Source: Burkholderiales bacterium
GTDB taxonomy: Bacteria > Pseudomonadota > Gammaproteobacteria > Burkholderiales > Nitrosomonadaceae
Assembly (NCBI GenBank): GCA_024235735.1
Contig: JACKLU010000001.1
Span: 505,837 to 569,836, forward strand
Direction: 5' to 3'
Length of the DNA: 64,000 bases
Positions 35,013 through 45,311 of this stretch are shown here, piece after piece. The position numbers and the translations under genes were made by a program. Below the pieces are notes generated by a model. It was not told the origin of the DNA, searched no databases, and saw only the letters and a program-made list of their open reading frames with translations. How positions within the stretch are numbered: position 1 is the first letter of the stretch; the number at the start of each line of letters is the position of its first letter.

Positions 35013-37244
35013 ATGATATTCAAGTCACGTTTAATTCAATCGTTACGAAAATTATCGCCAACCCAGGAAGCATTGAATGGCATAAGCCCCAATGAATCCA
35101 ACGATCAACTCTATTTTTTCGATACGCCCGGATCGCAAACACATCATTCTATGCAATCAAGTCAATCCTTAGTTACGGTCGAAGATATTGAGCAACAGCT
35201 CCGGACACTGCACCATGAGCGCCTGTCCGCAGAAAGCCGGGCGATTCAAGAAGCCCAAAAAAGACTTGAAGTTGAGATTAAAGCAAAAGTCGCCGCAGAG
35301 GCCCGGGCGAGAGCAGAAGCCAATGCACGTGTTGTAGCCGAGGAAAAATTGAAAACCGAAGCTTTGGCAACCGAAGAAGCCAGAGCGCGCGCGCATGCCG
35401 AAGCACTTGCTTTGAATGAAGCCAAAGCAAATTGGCAAAAAGAAACTCAAGCCAGACAATTGGCTGAAGAAAAAATAAACAGCGAAAAAGAGCTGGCGAT
35501 CATACTGCATGCAAAACTGAAAACGGAAACAACACTCATCGAAGAAAAACGCAAACGCGCCAAACATGAAGCCATGGTACTCGATAAAGTCAGTGCCCAG
35601 CTGCAAGCGGAAAAAGAAGCTGCGGAAGCTTCCCGGCAGAATACGCCGGAAACAGCAACAGCACAGAAGTCAGCGCTTGTTGTAACCCAAATTGAAACAT
35701 TCGCAGAAACACCGGACGAAGAACAGGAACTGGAAAACGAACACCAGCAAGCCGTTGAAACCGAAGCGCGCCAGCGCACGGAAACAAAGCTACAGCTGGA
35801 AGCACCCGCATCACAATTCGCATTGGAAAACGAAGTGCTTGTATCGCAATCCAAAGCCGTAGCTGCAGCCTACTTGCAAGCGGAATCAGATGCCAAGTAT
35901 GAATTGGAAAATCGCATCAAAACAGAAACATTAGCAATCGAAGAAGCAAAAGCACGCAAACAAGCGGAAATACGCGCGGCAAGTTATGCGGAAACCAACA
36001 GACAACAAGAGATACAAGTCAGGCAACTCGCTGAAGAAAAAATCAAGGCTGAGCAAGAAGCCGCGGCTTTGCTCGAAGCCCGGCTCAAAGCAGAATCGAC
36101 GTTAGCAGAAGAAGCGCTGGAGCGCGCAAAACAAGAGACTGTCGCACTGGAAAAAATCAACGCGCAATTGCAGGCTGAAAGAGAAGCGAAGACATTAGCT
36201 GAGAATAACGCAACAATTGCCGAAGAAGCACAACAAGCTGCCATGGCGGTAATCGATGCAGAAATAAATGCCAAGGCGCTGATTGAAATAAAAATCGAAG
36301 AAAGCAACAAATTGCTCGCACTGATAGAAGGTAATAAAATTGCTGAACAAAAAGAAATAGAAGCAATACAAAAGCGCATCCAGCTTGAAAATGAAATTCG
36401 TGAACAGATCAATCTCCGCCTTGAAGCTGAAGAAAAAGCCCAGCAAGATGCTGAAAAACTGCTGCGCATTGAAACAGAAGCGGCACAAGCGGCACAGGCG
36501 CGTCATGAAACCGAACAAAAGCTTATTGAAGAAATTGATGCACGCATGCAAGCCGACAATGCCGCAAAAAATGCTGTAGAACGGAAATTAGCCGCAGAGC
36601 AGCGTGCGCGCGCCATAGCAGAAGAAAAAGCGTTACTGGAACAAAAAACCGCCGAAGAATTCAACGCCAAAGCGGAAATTGATCAGAATCTCCTGGAGGA
36701 TACAAAACTTCGCGCTCAGGCAATAGCAGATTCCAGGACAGCCGCCGCGGAAAGAATGGAAATTGAGCGGAAACTAACCGAATTGGCGGTTATTCGCGCC
36801 CAGGCGAAAATGGATGCGGCAAATAAGGCCAAAGTACAACTGGAATCAGAAAAGAAAGCAACTGAGCTTGCCCAGGCCAAAGCCATAGCAGAAGCTGATG
36901 CGCTGGCAGTCATTGAAAAACGTATTGAGCTTGAGACTAAGGCGCTTGAAGAAGCAATGTTGCGCGAATCCGTTGAGCGCATGGCCACCGAAGCCCTGAT
37001 TGCGCGCTCGGAAGAAAACAAAAAAGCAACCGCGGCGGCCACGCAAAGAATACGCGCAGCCCTGGCTGTCACAGAATCTCCACAGGCGCAATTGTCTGAA
37101 ATCTCCTTGCAGCTGGTAAATAAGGAATCGACTACCCCGGATAGTCAATCATCCCCCAGCGATCAAGTATTTGACGAAGATAATGAATACGCCGATCAGG
37201 GCAGTGATATCGCGACCACCCGAAGAAGCCGTGCAACTGCCTAA
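35013..37244 (+). CDS. large Ala/Glu/Lys-rich coiled-coil protein
   Basis: 743 residues. From about 50 to 690 the sequence is an almost unbroken run of heptad-like repeats rich in Ala, Glu, Lys and Gln (for example QLAEEKIKAEQEAAALLEARL), predicted to form a long coiled coil. There is no signal peptide or membrane segment. The tail (about 690-743) is acidic and polar. It has no recognised enzymatic domain. It lies between a CZB protein gene and a DUF4139 gene and may be a cytoskeletal or scaffold protein (inference). Confidence 0.75.
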   Translation: MIFKSRLIQSLRKLSPTQEALNGISPNESNDQLYFFDTPGSQTHHSMQSSQSLVTVEDIEQQLRTLHHERLSAESRAIQEAQKRLEVEIKAKVAAEARARAEANARVVAEEKLKTEALATEEARARAHAEALALNEAKANWQKETQARQLAEEKINSEKELAIILHAKLKTETTLIEEKRKRAKHEAMVLDKVSAQLQAEKEAAEASRQNTPETATAQKSALVVTQIETFAETPDEEQELENEHQQAVETEARQRTETKLQLEAPASQFALENEVLVSQSKAVAAAYLQAESDAKYELENRIKTETLAIEEAKARKQAEIRAASYAETNRQQEIQVRQLAEEKIKAEQEAAALLEARLKAESTLAEEALERAKQETVALEKINAQLQAEREAKTLAENNATIAEEAQQAAMAVIDAEINAKALIEIKIEESNKLLALIEGNKIAEQKEIEAIQKRIQLENEIREQINLRLEAEEKAQQDAEKLLRIETEAAQAAQARHETEQKLIEEIDARMQADNAAKNAVERKLAAEQRARAIAEEKALLEQKTAEEFNAKAEIDQNLLEDTKLRAQAIADSRTAAAERMEIERKLTELAVIRAQAKMDAANKAKVQLESEKKATELAQAKAIAEADALAVIEKRIELETKALEEAMLRESVERMATEALIARSEENKKATAAATQRIRAALAVTESPQAQLSEISLQLVNKESTTPDSQSSPSDQVFDEDNEYADQGSDIATTRRSRATA

Positions 37245-37363
37245 TACCGTTGTTTGACGTTGTTTTGCCGTGTGGACAAACAGCGAATAACAACTTGATA
37301 TTGCACTGCCTGTTAACGCATCATTAGCGCTTCCATGCAAAAAAACCGATACAGGAGCGCTAA

Positions 37364-38893
37364 ATGATGAAAGCATATTTTGCCGCAATTAATTCCCTGA
37401 AAACCGCTAACGGCTTCAGGTCAGCACTGTTTTTCGATCATTACCGGTTATTTCTAGTACTCGTTACAGCACTCTCCGCCTTTGACTGGGCGAGCAACGC
37501 GCAGGCAGCCGCCGCCGAAAAAATAGCCGCGCAATCCGATCAAACAAGCCTTTCCATATCACTCTACCAATCCAATCTGGCGCTAATCAAGGATACACGC
37601 AGTTTGATCCTGGACAATGGTTGCACACAGCTTGTCTGGCTGGACATAGCCTCCGAAATCAAACCGGAAACAGCCTGGCTGCGACGCTTGCAGCACCCTG
37701 AACATTTCCAGGTGCTTTCCCAGCACTTTGATTTAAAAAGATTAACCCCGCAGGATTTGCTTGAAAGTCATGTCGGCAGAACAATTACCGTCATTCGCAC
37801 TCATCCTGTTACAGGAGAAGAAACCCGCGAACCGGCGACCCTGCTATCCACGAATGGCGGCGTGGTGCTCAGTTTTGATGACCGTATCGAAACAGAAATA
37901 CCCGGTCGCATCGCTTATTCGGCGATTCCTCCAGGTTTGCACGACAAACCGGCCATGCACATCTTGCTGAACACGGCACCCGGCAACCCTTCCCGGCACG
38001 ATCTGGAATTGACCTATTTAACGCACGGACTGTCCTGGCAGGCGGATTATATTCTGGAACTTGATCCTGATGAACGCCATGCCAATCTGACCGGCTTTGC
38101 CGCTTTAACAAACCAGAGCGGTATTGATTTTCATCATGCAAAAACACAGCTGATCGCCGGGGATATTAACCAGATCAACCCTGCCAGAGCCCCTGCCGCC
38201 AAGCGGCTCGGCAGAGAAGTCGAAACACTGAGTGCTGCGACTTTTGCCGACATGGCGGCCGAACCGCAGTTTGAGTTGCATCGCTATACCCTGCCGGAAA
38301 AAATTACGTTGCGCGGCAACCAGACCATGCAGGTCTCGTTTCTGTCGGCACGCACTGTTCCGGTTAAAAAACAATTTATCGCGGAAGGACAAAGCCACTA
38401 TTATTCAGGCCACTACCAACCATCCACACAAAAACAGGCGGTTGACATTTACGTCAATTTCAACAATACAGGCACGGGTCTCGGCATTCCGCTACCTGCG
38501 GGCATAGCACGCGCCTATCAAGCTGATCCGCAAGGCGATGTCCATTTTGTCGGTGAAGACAGGATGAATCACACGGCAAGTAACGCAACTGTTCAACTCA
38601 AACTGGGACAGGCGTTTGACGTTTCCGTAGAGAAAAAACAGACCGACTTCAAGAGAATCCCCTCACCCGATCAAACAATCCGCCAATTTGAAACGTCGCA
38701 TGAGATTGTTCTGAGTAATGCGAAAAAAGAAACGGTAACGGTGATTGTACGTGAACCGGTACCGGGTGACTGGCACATGCTCTCGGCGTCGCTGCCTCAC
38801 CAGAAAGTTGCCTCGCACCTTGCCGAATGGCAAATCGAAATACCGGCTGAAAGCCAGACGATCCTTACTTATCGTATACGCACGACATTATAG
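37364..38893 (+). CDS. DUF4139 domain-containing secreted protein
   Basis: 509 residues with a signal-like segment (about 27-48, ending SNAQA). The body starts SISLYQSNLALIKDTRSLIL, the typical opening of DUF4139 proteins, and contains YLTHGLSWQADYILELDPDERHANLTGFAALTNQSG, characteristic of the family. Function unknown. It converges with an ABC-F gene 66 bp away. Confidence 0.82.
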   Translation: MMKAYFAAINSLKTANGFRSALFFDHYRLFLVLVTALSAFDWASNAQAAAAEKIAAQSDQTSLSISLYQSNLALIKDTRSLILDNGCTQLVWLDIASEIKPETAWLRRLQHPEHFQVLSQHFDLKRLTPQDLLESHVGRTITVIRTHPVTGEETREPATLLSTNGGVVLSFDDRIETEIPGRIAYSAIPPGLHDKPAMHILLNTAPGNPSRHDLELTYLTHGLSWQADYILELDPDERHANLTGFAALTNQSGIDFHHAKTQLIAGDINQINPARAPAAKRLGREVETLSAATFADMAAEPQFELHRYTLPEKITLRGNQTMQVSFLSARTVPVKKQFIAEGQSHYYSGHYQPSTQKQAVDIYVNFNNTGTGLGIPLPAGIARAYQADPQGDVHFVGEDRMNHTASNATVQLKLGQAFDVSVEKKQTDFKRIPSPDQTIRQFETSHEIVLSNAKKETVTVIVREPVPGDWHMLSASLPHQKVASHLAEWQIEIPAESQTILTYRIRTTL

Positions 38894-38959
38894 GCAGGAC
38901 GGTTGACTGGACAAAACCGCCGACTGTCCACCAGAGCAATGAAGACTGCATACATTGAA

Positions 38960-40813
38960 TTACTCTTCCAGCGCCATTTCCAGTTCAAGCCAGTCTTCTT
39001 CGAGCGCCTCGATTTTCGTTTTCAGCGCATGATACGCCACGTTAAGCTGATCGATCTCGGTGCGCGTGCGTTGCGTATAGGTTGCCGGATCAGCCAGCTG
39101 ACGGTCCGCTTCGGCCAATTCCTTTTGCGCAGCATTCAAGGCGGCTTCCAGTTTTGATTGTCTGGACAGCAACGCTTTCCTGTTTGAACGCGCAGCGGGC
39201 TTTTGTCCTGTTTTGTTCATGACCGCGCGTGATTGCGCGGTCTCTTGCACGCGCCGGTTTTCGATCCAGTTTTTATAATCATCCAGATCACCGTCAAACA
39301 CCTGCACCCGACCATCCGCGACCAGCCAAAGCTCTTCCGCGACCGCGCGCACCAGACTGCGATCGTGCGACACCAGCACCACAGCGCCGGAATACGCATC
39401 CAGCGCAAATGTCAGGGCGTCGCGCATATCGAGATCGAGATGATTGGTGGGTTCGTCAAGCAATAACACATGCGGCTTCCGCCATGCCAGTAACGCCAGC
39501 GCAAGACGGCTTTTTTCTCCGCCTGAAAATGTACCGACGGGTCGATTCTCGGTATCTCCACCCATGCCAAAACGGCCCAGAAAGCTGCGCAATTCAAGTT
39601 CTGTCTGCGCCGGCGCCAGACGCGCCATATGCTGCAACGGCGTAGCATTGCTGTCCAGATGCTCAAGCTGATGCTGCGCAAAATAGCCGACACTGACTTC
39701 CCGCGCGGATTCCACTGTACCGGAATCAGGACTGAACTCTCCCGTCAGCAGCTTGATTAGTGTTGATTTACCCGCGCCGTTGGGTCCCAGCAGCGCAATC
39801 CGCGCACCGGCTCGCAAGATCAATTGAATCTTTTCCAACACAGGCTTGCCGTCATAGCCAAAAGCGGCATCGCTCATCCGCAATAGTACATCGGGGCTAT
39901 ATTCGGGCGCATCAAATTTTAATCCAAAATAACCATTTTCCATCTGCGCCGGTGTGATTCGCGTCAACCGCTCCAAAGCCTTGACGCGGCTCTGTGCCTG
40001 CTTTGCCTTGGTCGCCTTGGCGCGAAACCGGCGAACAAAATCCTCCATGTGCGCAATCTGCTTTTGCTGTTGCTGATAGGCCTGCGCATGCTGTTGCAAA
40101 CGCTCGGCATGTGCGCGTTCAAAATCATCATAATTACCGGTATAAACATCAATCCGGCGATTGTTCACATGTGCGATTCTTTCGGTACAAGCATTGAGAA
40201 ACTCCCGGTCATGCGAAACGACAATGAAGCTGCCCGGATAACGCACAAGATATTGTTCCAGCCAGATAATAGCTTCGAGATCCAAATGATTGGTCGGTTC
40301 ATCCAGTAACAATAAATCAGCGCGATGCATCAATGCACGCGCCAGATTCAAGCGCATGCGCCAGCCACCGGAAAATGCGCTGACCGGCTGCTGCAATGCC
40401 TCACTGGCGAAACCAAGCCCGCTCAATAGCTGCGCAGCGCGCGCCTGCGCGCCATAGCCATCAATCGTTTCATAGCGTTGCTGCGCCTCAAACCACGCGG
40501 CATCGTGCGCTTCCTGCCCAAGGATATGTTCCAGTTGACGTAGTTCGATATCACCATCCAGAACAAAATCCAGTACAGTCTGATCGGAGCTGATAATTTC
40601 CTGCTCGACGAAGGCAATGGTTTTACCGGTCTGTAAATTCACATCACCGGCGTCCGGTTTGACAGCGCCGCGAATCAGGCGAAACAAAGTTGATTTTCCG
40701 CATCCGTTCTTGCCGACCAGGCCCACGCGTTCCCCTGCAAACACTTGTAGATTGCAGTTCTGCAGCAGCGGGACGCCACTCTGATGGAAGGTTAACAACT
40801 GAATATTCAGCAT
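38960..40813 (-). CDS. ABC-F family ATPase (YheS-type)
   Basis: Soluble protein of 617 residues with two ABC ATPase domains: Walker A GKNGCGKST and GPNGAGKST, signatures FSGGWRMRL and FSGGEKSRL, and Walker B LLLLDEPTNHLDL in both halves. There are no membrane segments. The C-terminal extension (about 530-617) is a coiled coil. ABC-F proteins act on the ribosome, for example to relieve stalling; the exact subgroup is inferred from the sequence pattern. Confidence 0.92.
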   Translation of the reverse strand: MLNIQLLTFHQSGVPLLQNCNLQVFAGERVGLVGKNGCGKSTLFRLIRGAVKPDAGDVNLQTGKTIAFVEQEIISSDQTVLDFVLDGDIELRQLEHILGQEAHDAAWFEAQQRYETIDGYGAQARAAQLLSGLGFASEALQQPVSAFSGGWRMRLNLARALMHRADLLLLDEPTNHLDLEAIIWLEQYLVRYPGSFIVVSHDREFLNACTERIAHVNNRRIDVYTGNYDDFERAHAERLQQHAQAYQQQQKQIAHMEDFVRRFRAKATKAKQAQSRVKALERLTRITPAQMENGYFGLKFDAPEYSPDVLLRMSDAAFGYDGKPVLEKIQLILRAGARIALLGPNGAGKSTLIKLLTGEFSPDSGTVESAREVSVGYFAQHQLEHLDSNATPLQHMARLAPAQTELELRSFLGRFGMGGDTENRPVGTFSGGEKSRLALALLAWRKPHVLLLDEPTNHLDLDMRDALTFALDAYSGAVVLVSHDRSLVRAVAEELWLVADGRVQVFDGDLDDYKNWIENRRVQETAQSRAVMNKTGQKPAARSNRKALLSRQSKLEAALNAAQKELAEADRQLADPATYTQRTRTEIDQLNVAYHALKTKIEALEEDWLELEMALEE

Positions 40814-41566
40814 GTCATAAATAACACTGCAACAAAATTTAAAATGCCAATTCTACGGACAATGCTTATAAAAATAAAACTTCCAGAAAAATAAAAAAAG
40901 CCGGCTAAAGAATATAAAACGATAAACAACAACCCATTAGCGCATTTAATTCGGGAATGGATGAATTATTATGTTTAACAATGTGTGTAACAAAACATTT
41001 TTTATTTTCTAAAAAAATGCTTGACAACTACAAATCATCCACAATTTCAAACTGTAGCCGGATAATCCAATGCAAATTCCCGTAAACACTGGAAGTTATG
41101 GTAACTATATGAAATATAATTATTTTTTTGAAGCATAAAAATTAATCGGGCTAAAAAATACCGTTATATAAGGATAGGTTATTGATAAAAACTACATTCT
41201 ATCCACAAAGTTATCCACAGTTTTTGTGGACAAATTTTGTGGGTAAAAACTGTGATTCCAAAATTTTTGTTTAATGCATTGAACCAGCAAGAAAACCCAA
41301 TTCATATCTGCGCAATCCTGTTTCACTTTTAGCTATCTGTTGATGGGTTTACGCGATGCATTTTCCTGTTACGCCCACAATCCGCTTTTATGTTATAGTT
41401 TTTAGGGGCAAGTACCGCATCGCACATCAAGTCATAATATTACCGCTACCGCCCCAAAAACGCTTGATTACCAGACTTCGGATGCGAATATAGCAATCAA
41501 ACCAACAGCAGCAATTACGCATTCCTAAATTTGACGGTGTAGCATCCCATCCTGGAGGACTCAACC
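40814..41566. other. long AT-rich spacer between ABC-F and TetR-like genes
   Basis: 753 bp without a supported gene. The left two thirds are very AT-rich. The spacer carries a group of DnaA-box-like sites (listed separately) and near 41385-41402 a TATGTTATAGTTTTTAGG stretch that could serve as a promoter for the TetR-like gene. Confidence 0.55.
40982..41246. promoter_or_regulatory. cluster of DnaA-box-like sites with dyad symmetry
   Basis: TTATCCACA (41211-41219) is a perfect DnaA box. One-mismatch sites are CTATCCACA (41199-41207), TGTGGACAA (41225-41233) and TGTGGGTAA (41238-41246) on the other strand, and TCATCCACA (41035-41043) and TGTGTGTAA (40982-40990). The four central sites form a head-to-head dyad centred near 41222, in AT-rich DNA. 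Confidence 0.55.
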
Positions 41567-42307
41567 ATGGCCGGACACAACGATCTCCGTGAAACCATTG
41601 TCACCGCAGCTGTTGCCCTCGCCGAACGCTCATCCTGGGAAGCCGTCCGATTGTTTGATATCGCAGCGGAACTCAATATTACACTGGATGATATCCGCGC
41701 TCATTTTCGTGAAAAAGAAGATTTAATTGACGCCTGGTTTGATCGTACCGACGGCATCATGCTTAGAACAGCAGAGCAGGATAATTTTCATGCGCTATCG
41801 TCACGTGAGCGCCTGCACCGGCTGATCATGGCATGGCTCTGTGCGATGGCTGATCACCGCACGGTGACACGGCAAATGATCGGCTCAAAGCTCGAGCCGG
41901 GCCATATCCATATACAAATTCCCGCAATCATGCGGATAAGCCGCACGGTGCAGTGGCTGCGCGAAGCAGCAAAACGCGACGCTACATTTATACGTCGCGC
42001 GTTGGAGGAAACCGCATTGACCACGATATATCTGGCGACGTTTACCTATTGGATGTTCGACGAATCTCCCGGATCGCAAAAAACCAGCGACTTTCTGACA
42101 CAAAAACTGCAACTGGCTGAAATTCTCGATCATACCGTATACGGTGCCTCGCATCGCCACACAGATGACATAGCCGGCGCGCACCCGGGCCCGGAAATAA
42201 AACCCCGGCTTCTCTCGGCAAATGTTTCAAGTGTTTCCGAGGCATATATATCAGAGGTCAGTCCGGCAGAGAAATCCACCGTCGCGGGAAACCGCACAAA
42301 TCTATAA
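41567..42307 (+). CDS. TetR-family-like transcriptional regulator
   Basis: 246 residues. The N-terminal helix-turn-helix reads IVTAAVALAERSSWEAVRLFDIAAELNITLDDIRAHFREKEDLIDAWF, matching the TetR pattern with minor changes. The C-terminal ligand domain is unusual and extends into a low-complexity tail. It precedes a membrane-bound hydrolase gene by 6 bp, so it probably regulates or is co-transcribed with it. A GGAGG lies near its start. Confidence 0.8.
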   Translation: MAGHNDLRETIVTAAVALAERSSWEAVRLFDIAAELNITLDDIRAHFREKEDLIDAWFDRTDGIMLRTAEQDNFHALSSRERLHRLIMAWLCAMADHRTVTRQMIGSKLEPGHIHIQIPAIMRISRTVQWLREAAKRDATFIRRALEETALTTIYLATFTYWMFDESPGSQKTSDFLTQKLQLAEILDHTVYGASHRHTDDIAGAHPGPEIKPRLLSANVSSVSEAYISEVSPAEKSTVAGNRTNL

Positions 42308-42313
42308 TAAACA

Positions 42314-43396
42314 GTGGATCCTCTGACGCACGCACTCAGCGGCGCTTTGCTGGTTAGCGCCTTCACCCGGCGATCGCGGCAGACAATACAGCCGGATCAC
42401 CAACCGTTACCCCCCACCCTGCCGCTCCGGCTGAAAATCGCCACCGGCTTTGCCGCCGCCGCTTTTCCCGATATCGACTTTGCATTGCGGCTCATCGACA
42501 CCCTGGTGTATCTGAACTGGCATCAAGGACCGACACATTCGCTGATACTGCTCCCGCTGTGGGCCTGGCTACTGGCGCAATGCTTCGCGCAATTATTCCG
42601 CCAATATGCATGGCAGTTGTTTTTTATACCCGCTTGTCTTGGATTGGCCATTCATATCGCGGGCGATCTGATGACATCGTATGGCCTGATGCTGTTCGCG
42701 CCATTTTCGACCGAGCGTTATTCGTTTCCGCTGATTTTCGTCATCGATCTGTGGTTCAGCCTGATCATCATCGCGGGCTTGGCGACATCATGGTTTTATC
42801 CCCTCCAGCGCACAACTGCGATGGCTGCATTGGCTGGACTGGGTATTTATGTTTTTTTTGTGTCAACCTTATATCATCAAGCAATCGCGGTGGCGCAGCA
42901 CTATGTGAAAGCCAATGCATTACACCAGGCGACAGTCAGCGTACTGCCACAACCACTTTCCCCTTTTCACTGGAAACTGATCATCCAGCACAACGATAAT
43001 TACCACGTCGCACAAGTTCGTCTGCGCAAAACAGCACCGTTATCCGGTCATGAAACAGCAACGACTATAGGGCCATGGCGGAAAATCATGGCGGCGTACC
43101 GTCCCGTCACAGAAAATGCATGGATTGATTATCATCAGTTTGGCGACGATCCACACCGACGGGATGTAATCCGTAGCGCTTGGAATGCACCGGTATTCGA
43201 ACCTTTTCGCACATTCTCGATCTTTCCCGTGCTTGAGCGGGTGGAAGAAAACAACCGCAGACTGTGTTACTGGTTTTACGATTTGCGTTTTGAATTTCCG
43301 CAACTGCCGCCGTCATTCCGCTATGGCATCTGCCGACAGGAAGGTGAAACCGGCTGGCGCATGCTGCGTCAGCGCGGTCTGTTTTATATCGATTAG
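42314..43396 (+). CDS. membrane-bound metal-dependent hydrolase (YdjM/DUF457-like)
   Basis: 360 residues with a GTG start at 42314, preceded by the TetR-like gene. The motifs DPLTHALSGAL, FPDID, HQGPTHSLILLPLW and HIAGDLMTSYG are those of the inner-membrane metal-dependent hydrolase family. There are about five membrane segments and a C-terminal soluble part. The in vivo substrate is unknown. Confidence 0.85.
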   Translation: MDPLTHALSGALLVSAFTRRSRQTIQPDHQPLPPTLPLRLKIATGFAAAAFPDIDFALRLIDTLVYLNWHQGPTHSLILLPLWAWLLAQCFAQLFRQYAWQLFFIPACLGLAIHIAGDLMTSYGLMLFAPFSTERYSFPLIFVIDLWFSLIIIAGLATSWFYPLQRTTAMAALAGLGIYVFFVSTLYHQAIAVAQHYVKANALHQATVSVLPQPLSPFHWKLIIQHNDNYHVAQVRLRKTAPLSGHETATTIGPWRKIMAAYRPVTENAWIDYHQFGDDPHRRDVIRSAWNAPVFEPFRTFSIFPVLERVEENNRRLCYWFYDLRFEFPQLPPSFRYGICRQEGETGWRMLRQRGLFYID

Positions 43397-43440
43397 GAAG
43401 TGGCTTTTGCCGCCATCGAATGCTGACCTAGTGTGAGCGT

Positions 43441-43986
43441 CATGATGTCGGTTACATTGTCGGTATCGCGCAGAACCAGCGGCTCAATGCCTTGATTGCG
43501 CAGTGGCAACAGGAAGCAGAATCAGATTTTGAGCAATCTGGCGAGAAGGTACGCCGGTTTTACGAACTGTACTATGCAGCGAAAAGCTGGCATCGGCAAA
43601 GAAAGATCATTGCTAAAATCGAGCACACCAGCAAAGGCAATAATCCGCGATACATTGTGACCAATCTGACAGGCGAACCGCAATTCCTCTACGATAAACG
43701 TTACTGCACACGCGGGGACATGGAAAACCGCATCAAAGAACAGCAGCTAGCCTTGTTTGCCGACCGCACCAGTTGCCATTACTGGTGGGCCAATCAATTC
43801 CGGCTGTTACTGTCTTTCCTTGCTTACATCCTGCTGGAAACAATACGTCGTGTTGCGCTGAAAGACACAGAACTGGCAAATGTCTATGTGAGCACATTGC
43901 GCCTGAAGTTAATCAAAATCGGCACTGTTATCCTGCGCAACACACGCCGCATTCGCTTGCTACTTGCAAGCAGTTGCCCATACTAA
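43441..43986 (+). pseudogene. IS1380-family transposase, C-terminal fragment
   Basis: The fragment starts HDVGYIVGIAQNQRLNALI and includes YCTRGDMENRIKEQQL, a hallmark of IS1380 transposases, then LSFLAYILLETIRRVAL. The N-terminal two thirds and left end are missing, so this is a decayed element. A terminal TTG at 43492 leaves 164 codons open, but this is not a working gene. Confidence 0.85.
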
Positions 43987-44398
43987 AAACTCTTCTTCCA
44001 TGTTGCGGCCAAACTGACGCCTGGATAGCACATTTCAAACATCCCAAGCTGATTTCTACCGCAGGAAGTGAACCTGTGGGGACAAACCACAATTTAATAC
44101 GACTTTATAACCAAATCTGCTGTGAAATTCGAAGCATCAAAGCGAATCTGGAGACAAATCTAATCCAATTGGCATGTTTTGTCATCCGACCAACAAGATT
44201 CTGATATTTTTTTAGGTTCGTGCAATATTCGGGTTAAATCAATAATTCGTATAATATATCGTTACGTGCTTTTTTGTTTTAAAGTAATTGCGTAGCCTCC
44301 GTGTAGACTTTTTGATCAATTTCTAAACGGAGTAATGCGCATGGAAGTGAACGCATTAAGCATTGTCAAAAGGCAAAACCATAGCATCAACACTTGTG
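43987..44398. other. spacer after the transposase fragment
   Basis: 412 bp without a supported gene or RNA. It probably includes the right flank of the IS1380 remnant. No terminal repeat could be defined. Confidence 0.4.
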
Positions 44399-45109
44399 CT
44401 ACGGACGAACCTCGACGATACCATTATGTCTTGCCAGACCGCTAATGACTCGTCCAGCTGAATTACGTACCTGCAGCACCTGCCCATCCGATGCATCCGA
44501 CAACGCCAAGCCTTCTGAACTGACACTGAATCCACGTCCCATTACTGTCAGTTTTACATTTTGGCCTCTCAAAATAATGAAAGGCGCACGCACCATATTC
44601 GGCCGCACCGGTTGACCGGCGGTAATATTTACAGCTGCAATTTTTCCCACAGCTTGCGAAAACTCTGTGAAAACACCTTCCGGGAATTGCGTGAGATTAA
44701 CCATTTGCAAGGATACATCATCGAATCCTATCGGCTGATCACGCGCAATAGGTCGTACCACATAAAGCACATTAGTCATGACTCTGATTTCTGCCGGCAC
44801 GTAGATGGTCCAGCCGTATTCACCGCCACACCGTACGCCTACAGAAGTCTTCCCCCACAACCGGTTACCTGGCGGTATAAAAGGCTCCAGATCGGCGCAT
44901 CTAGGTAACGTAATACGGCTATCAATCTGGCCCACTTCGACCTGCACAATTCCGCCGGAACTGCTGGCATGGCTATCAATAAAATCTTTTACCGCATTTT
45001 GTATTAAAGAAACATCTTGATATTGCGATAGCGAACTTCCTGCTGATGAATTGAAAGAGGCGCTAATAAGAAGAAAAAAGATAAACCATTTTAACGATCT
45101 ACTATGCAT
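44399..45109 (-). CDS. flgA: flagellar P-ring assembly chaperone FlgA
   Basis: Periplasmic chaperone for P-ring assembly. A signal peptide (about 1-24) is followed by the FlgA/SAF-type domain, with VRPIARDQPIGFDDVSLQMVNL and the C-terminal GLARHNGIVEVRP-like ending. 236 residues. It is transcribed away from flgB, 196 bp apart, as in many proteobacteria. Confidence 0.93.
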   Translation of the reverse strand: MHSRSLKWFIFFLLISASFNSSAGSSLSQYQDVSLIQNAVKDFIDSHASSSGGIVQVEVGQIDSRITLPRCADLEPFIPPGNRLWGKTSVGVRCGGEYGWTIYVPAEIRVMTNVLYVVRPIARDQPIGFDDVSLQMVNLTQFPEGVFTEFSQAVGKIAAVNITAGQPVRPNMVRAPFIILRGQNVKLTVMGRGFSVSSEGLALSDASDGQVLQVRNSAGRVISGLARHNGIVEVRP

Positions 45110-45311
45110 TATGATTTCCTGAAATACATACTGTTACAACAGTTATTGATAGTCAGAAACATCTTAAAGCCAAGGAGCATCTCAAATCACTTAAGCAAAG
45201 GGCGATTTCCAGCTTTATTCTCAACTTCATGCATTCTGCGATTACCGTAGCATAGCTGACCATACGATTACTTTAACAGGCCTGTAGCACATCGGGCCAT
45301 TTTCAGTGAGA

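Noticed and set aside
35169..37148. Several long minus-strand frames opposite the coiled-coil gene
   Set aside because: Antisense of an Ala/Glu/Lys-rich gene gives open frames by composition (Ser, Phe, Cys-rich products).
40814..41566. Firm call of chromosomal oriC
   Set aside because: No dnaA or dnaN gene is adjacent and skew or coverage data are not available; kept only as a candidate.
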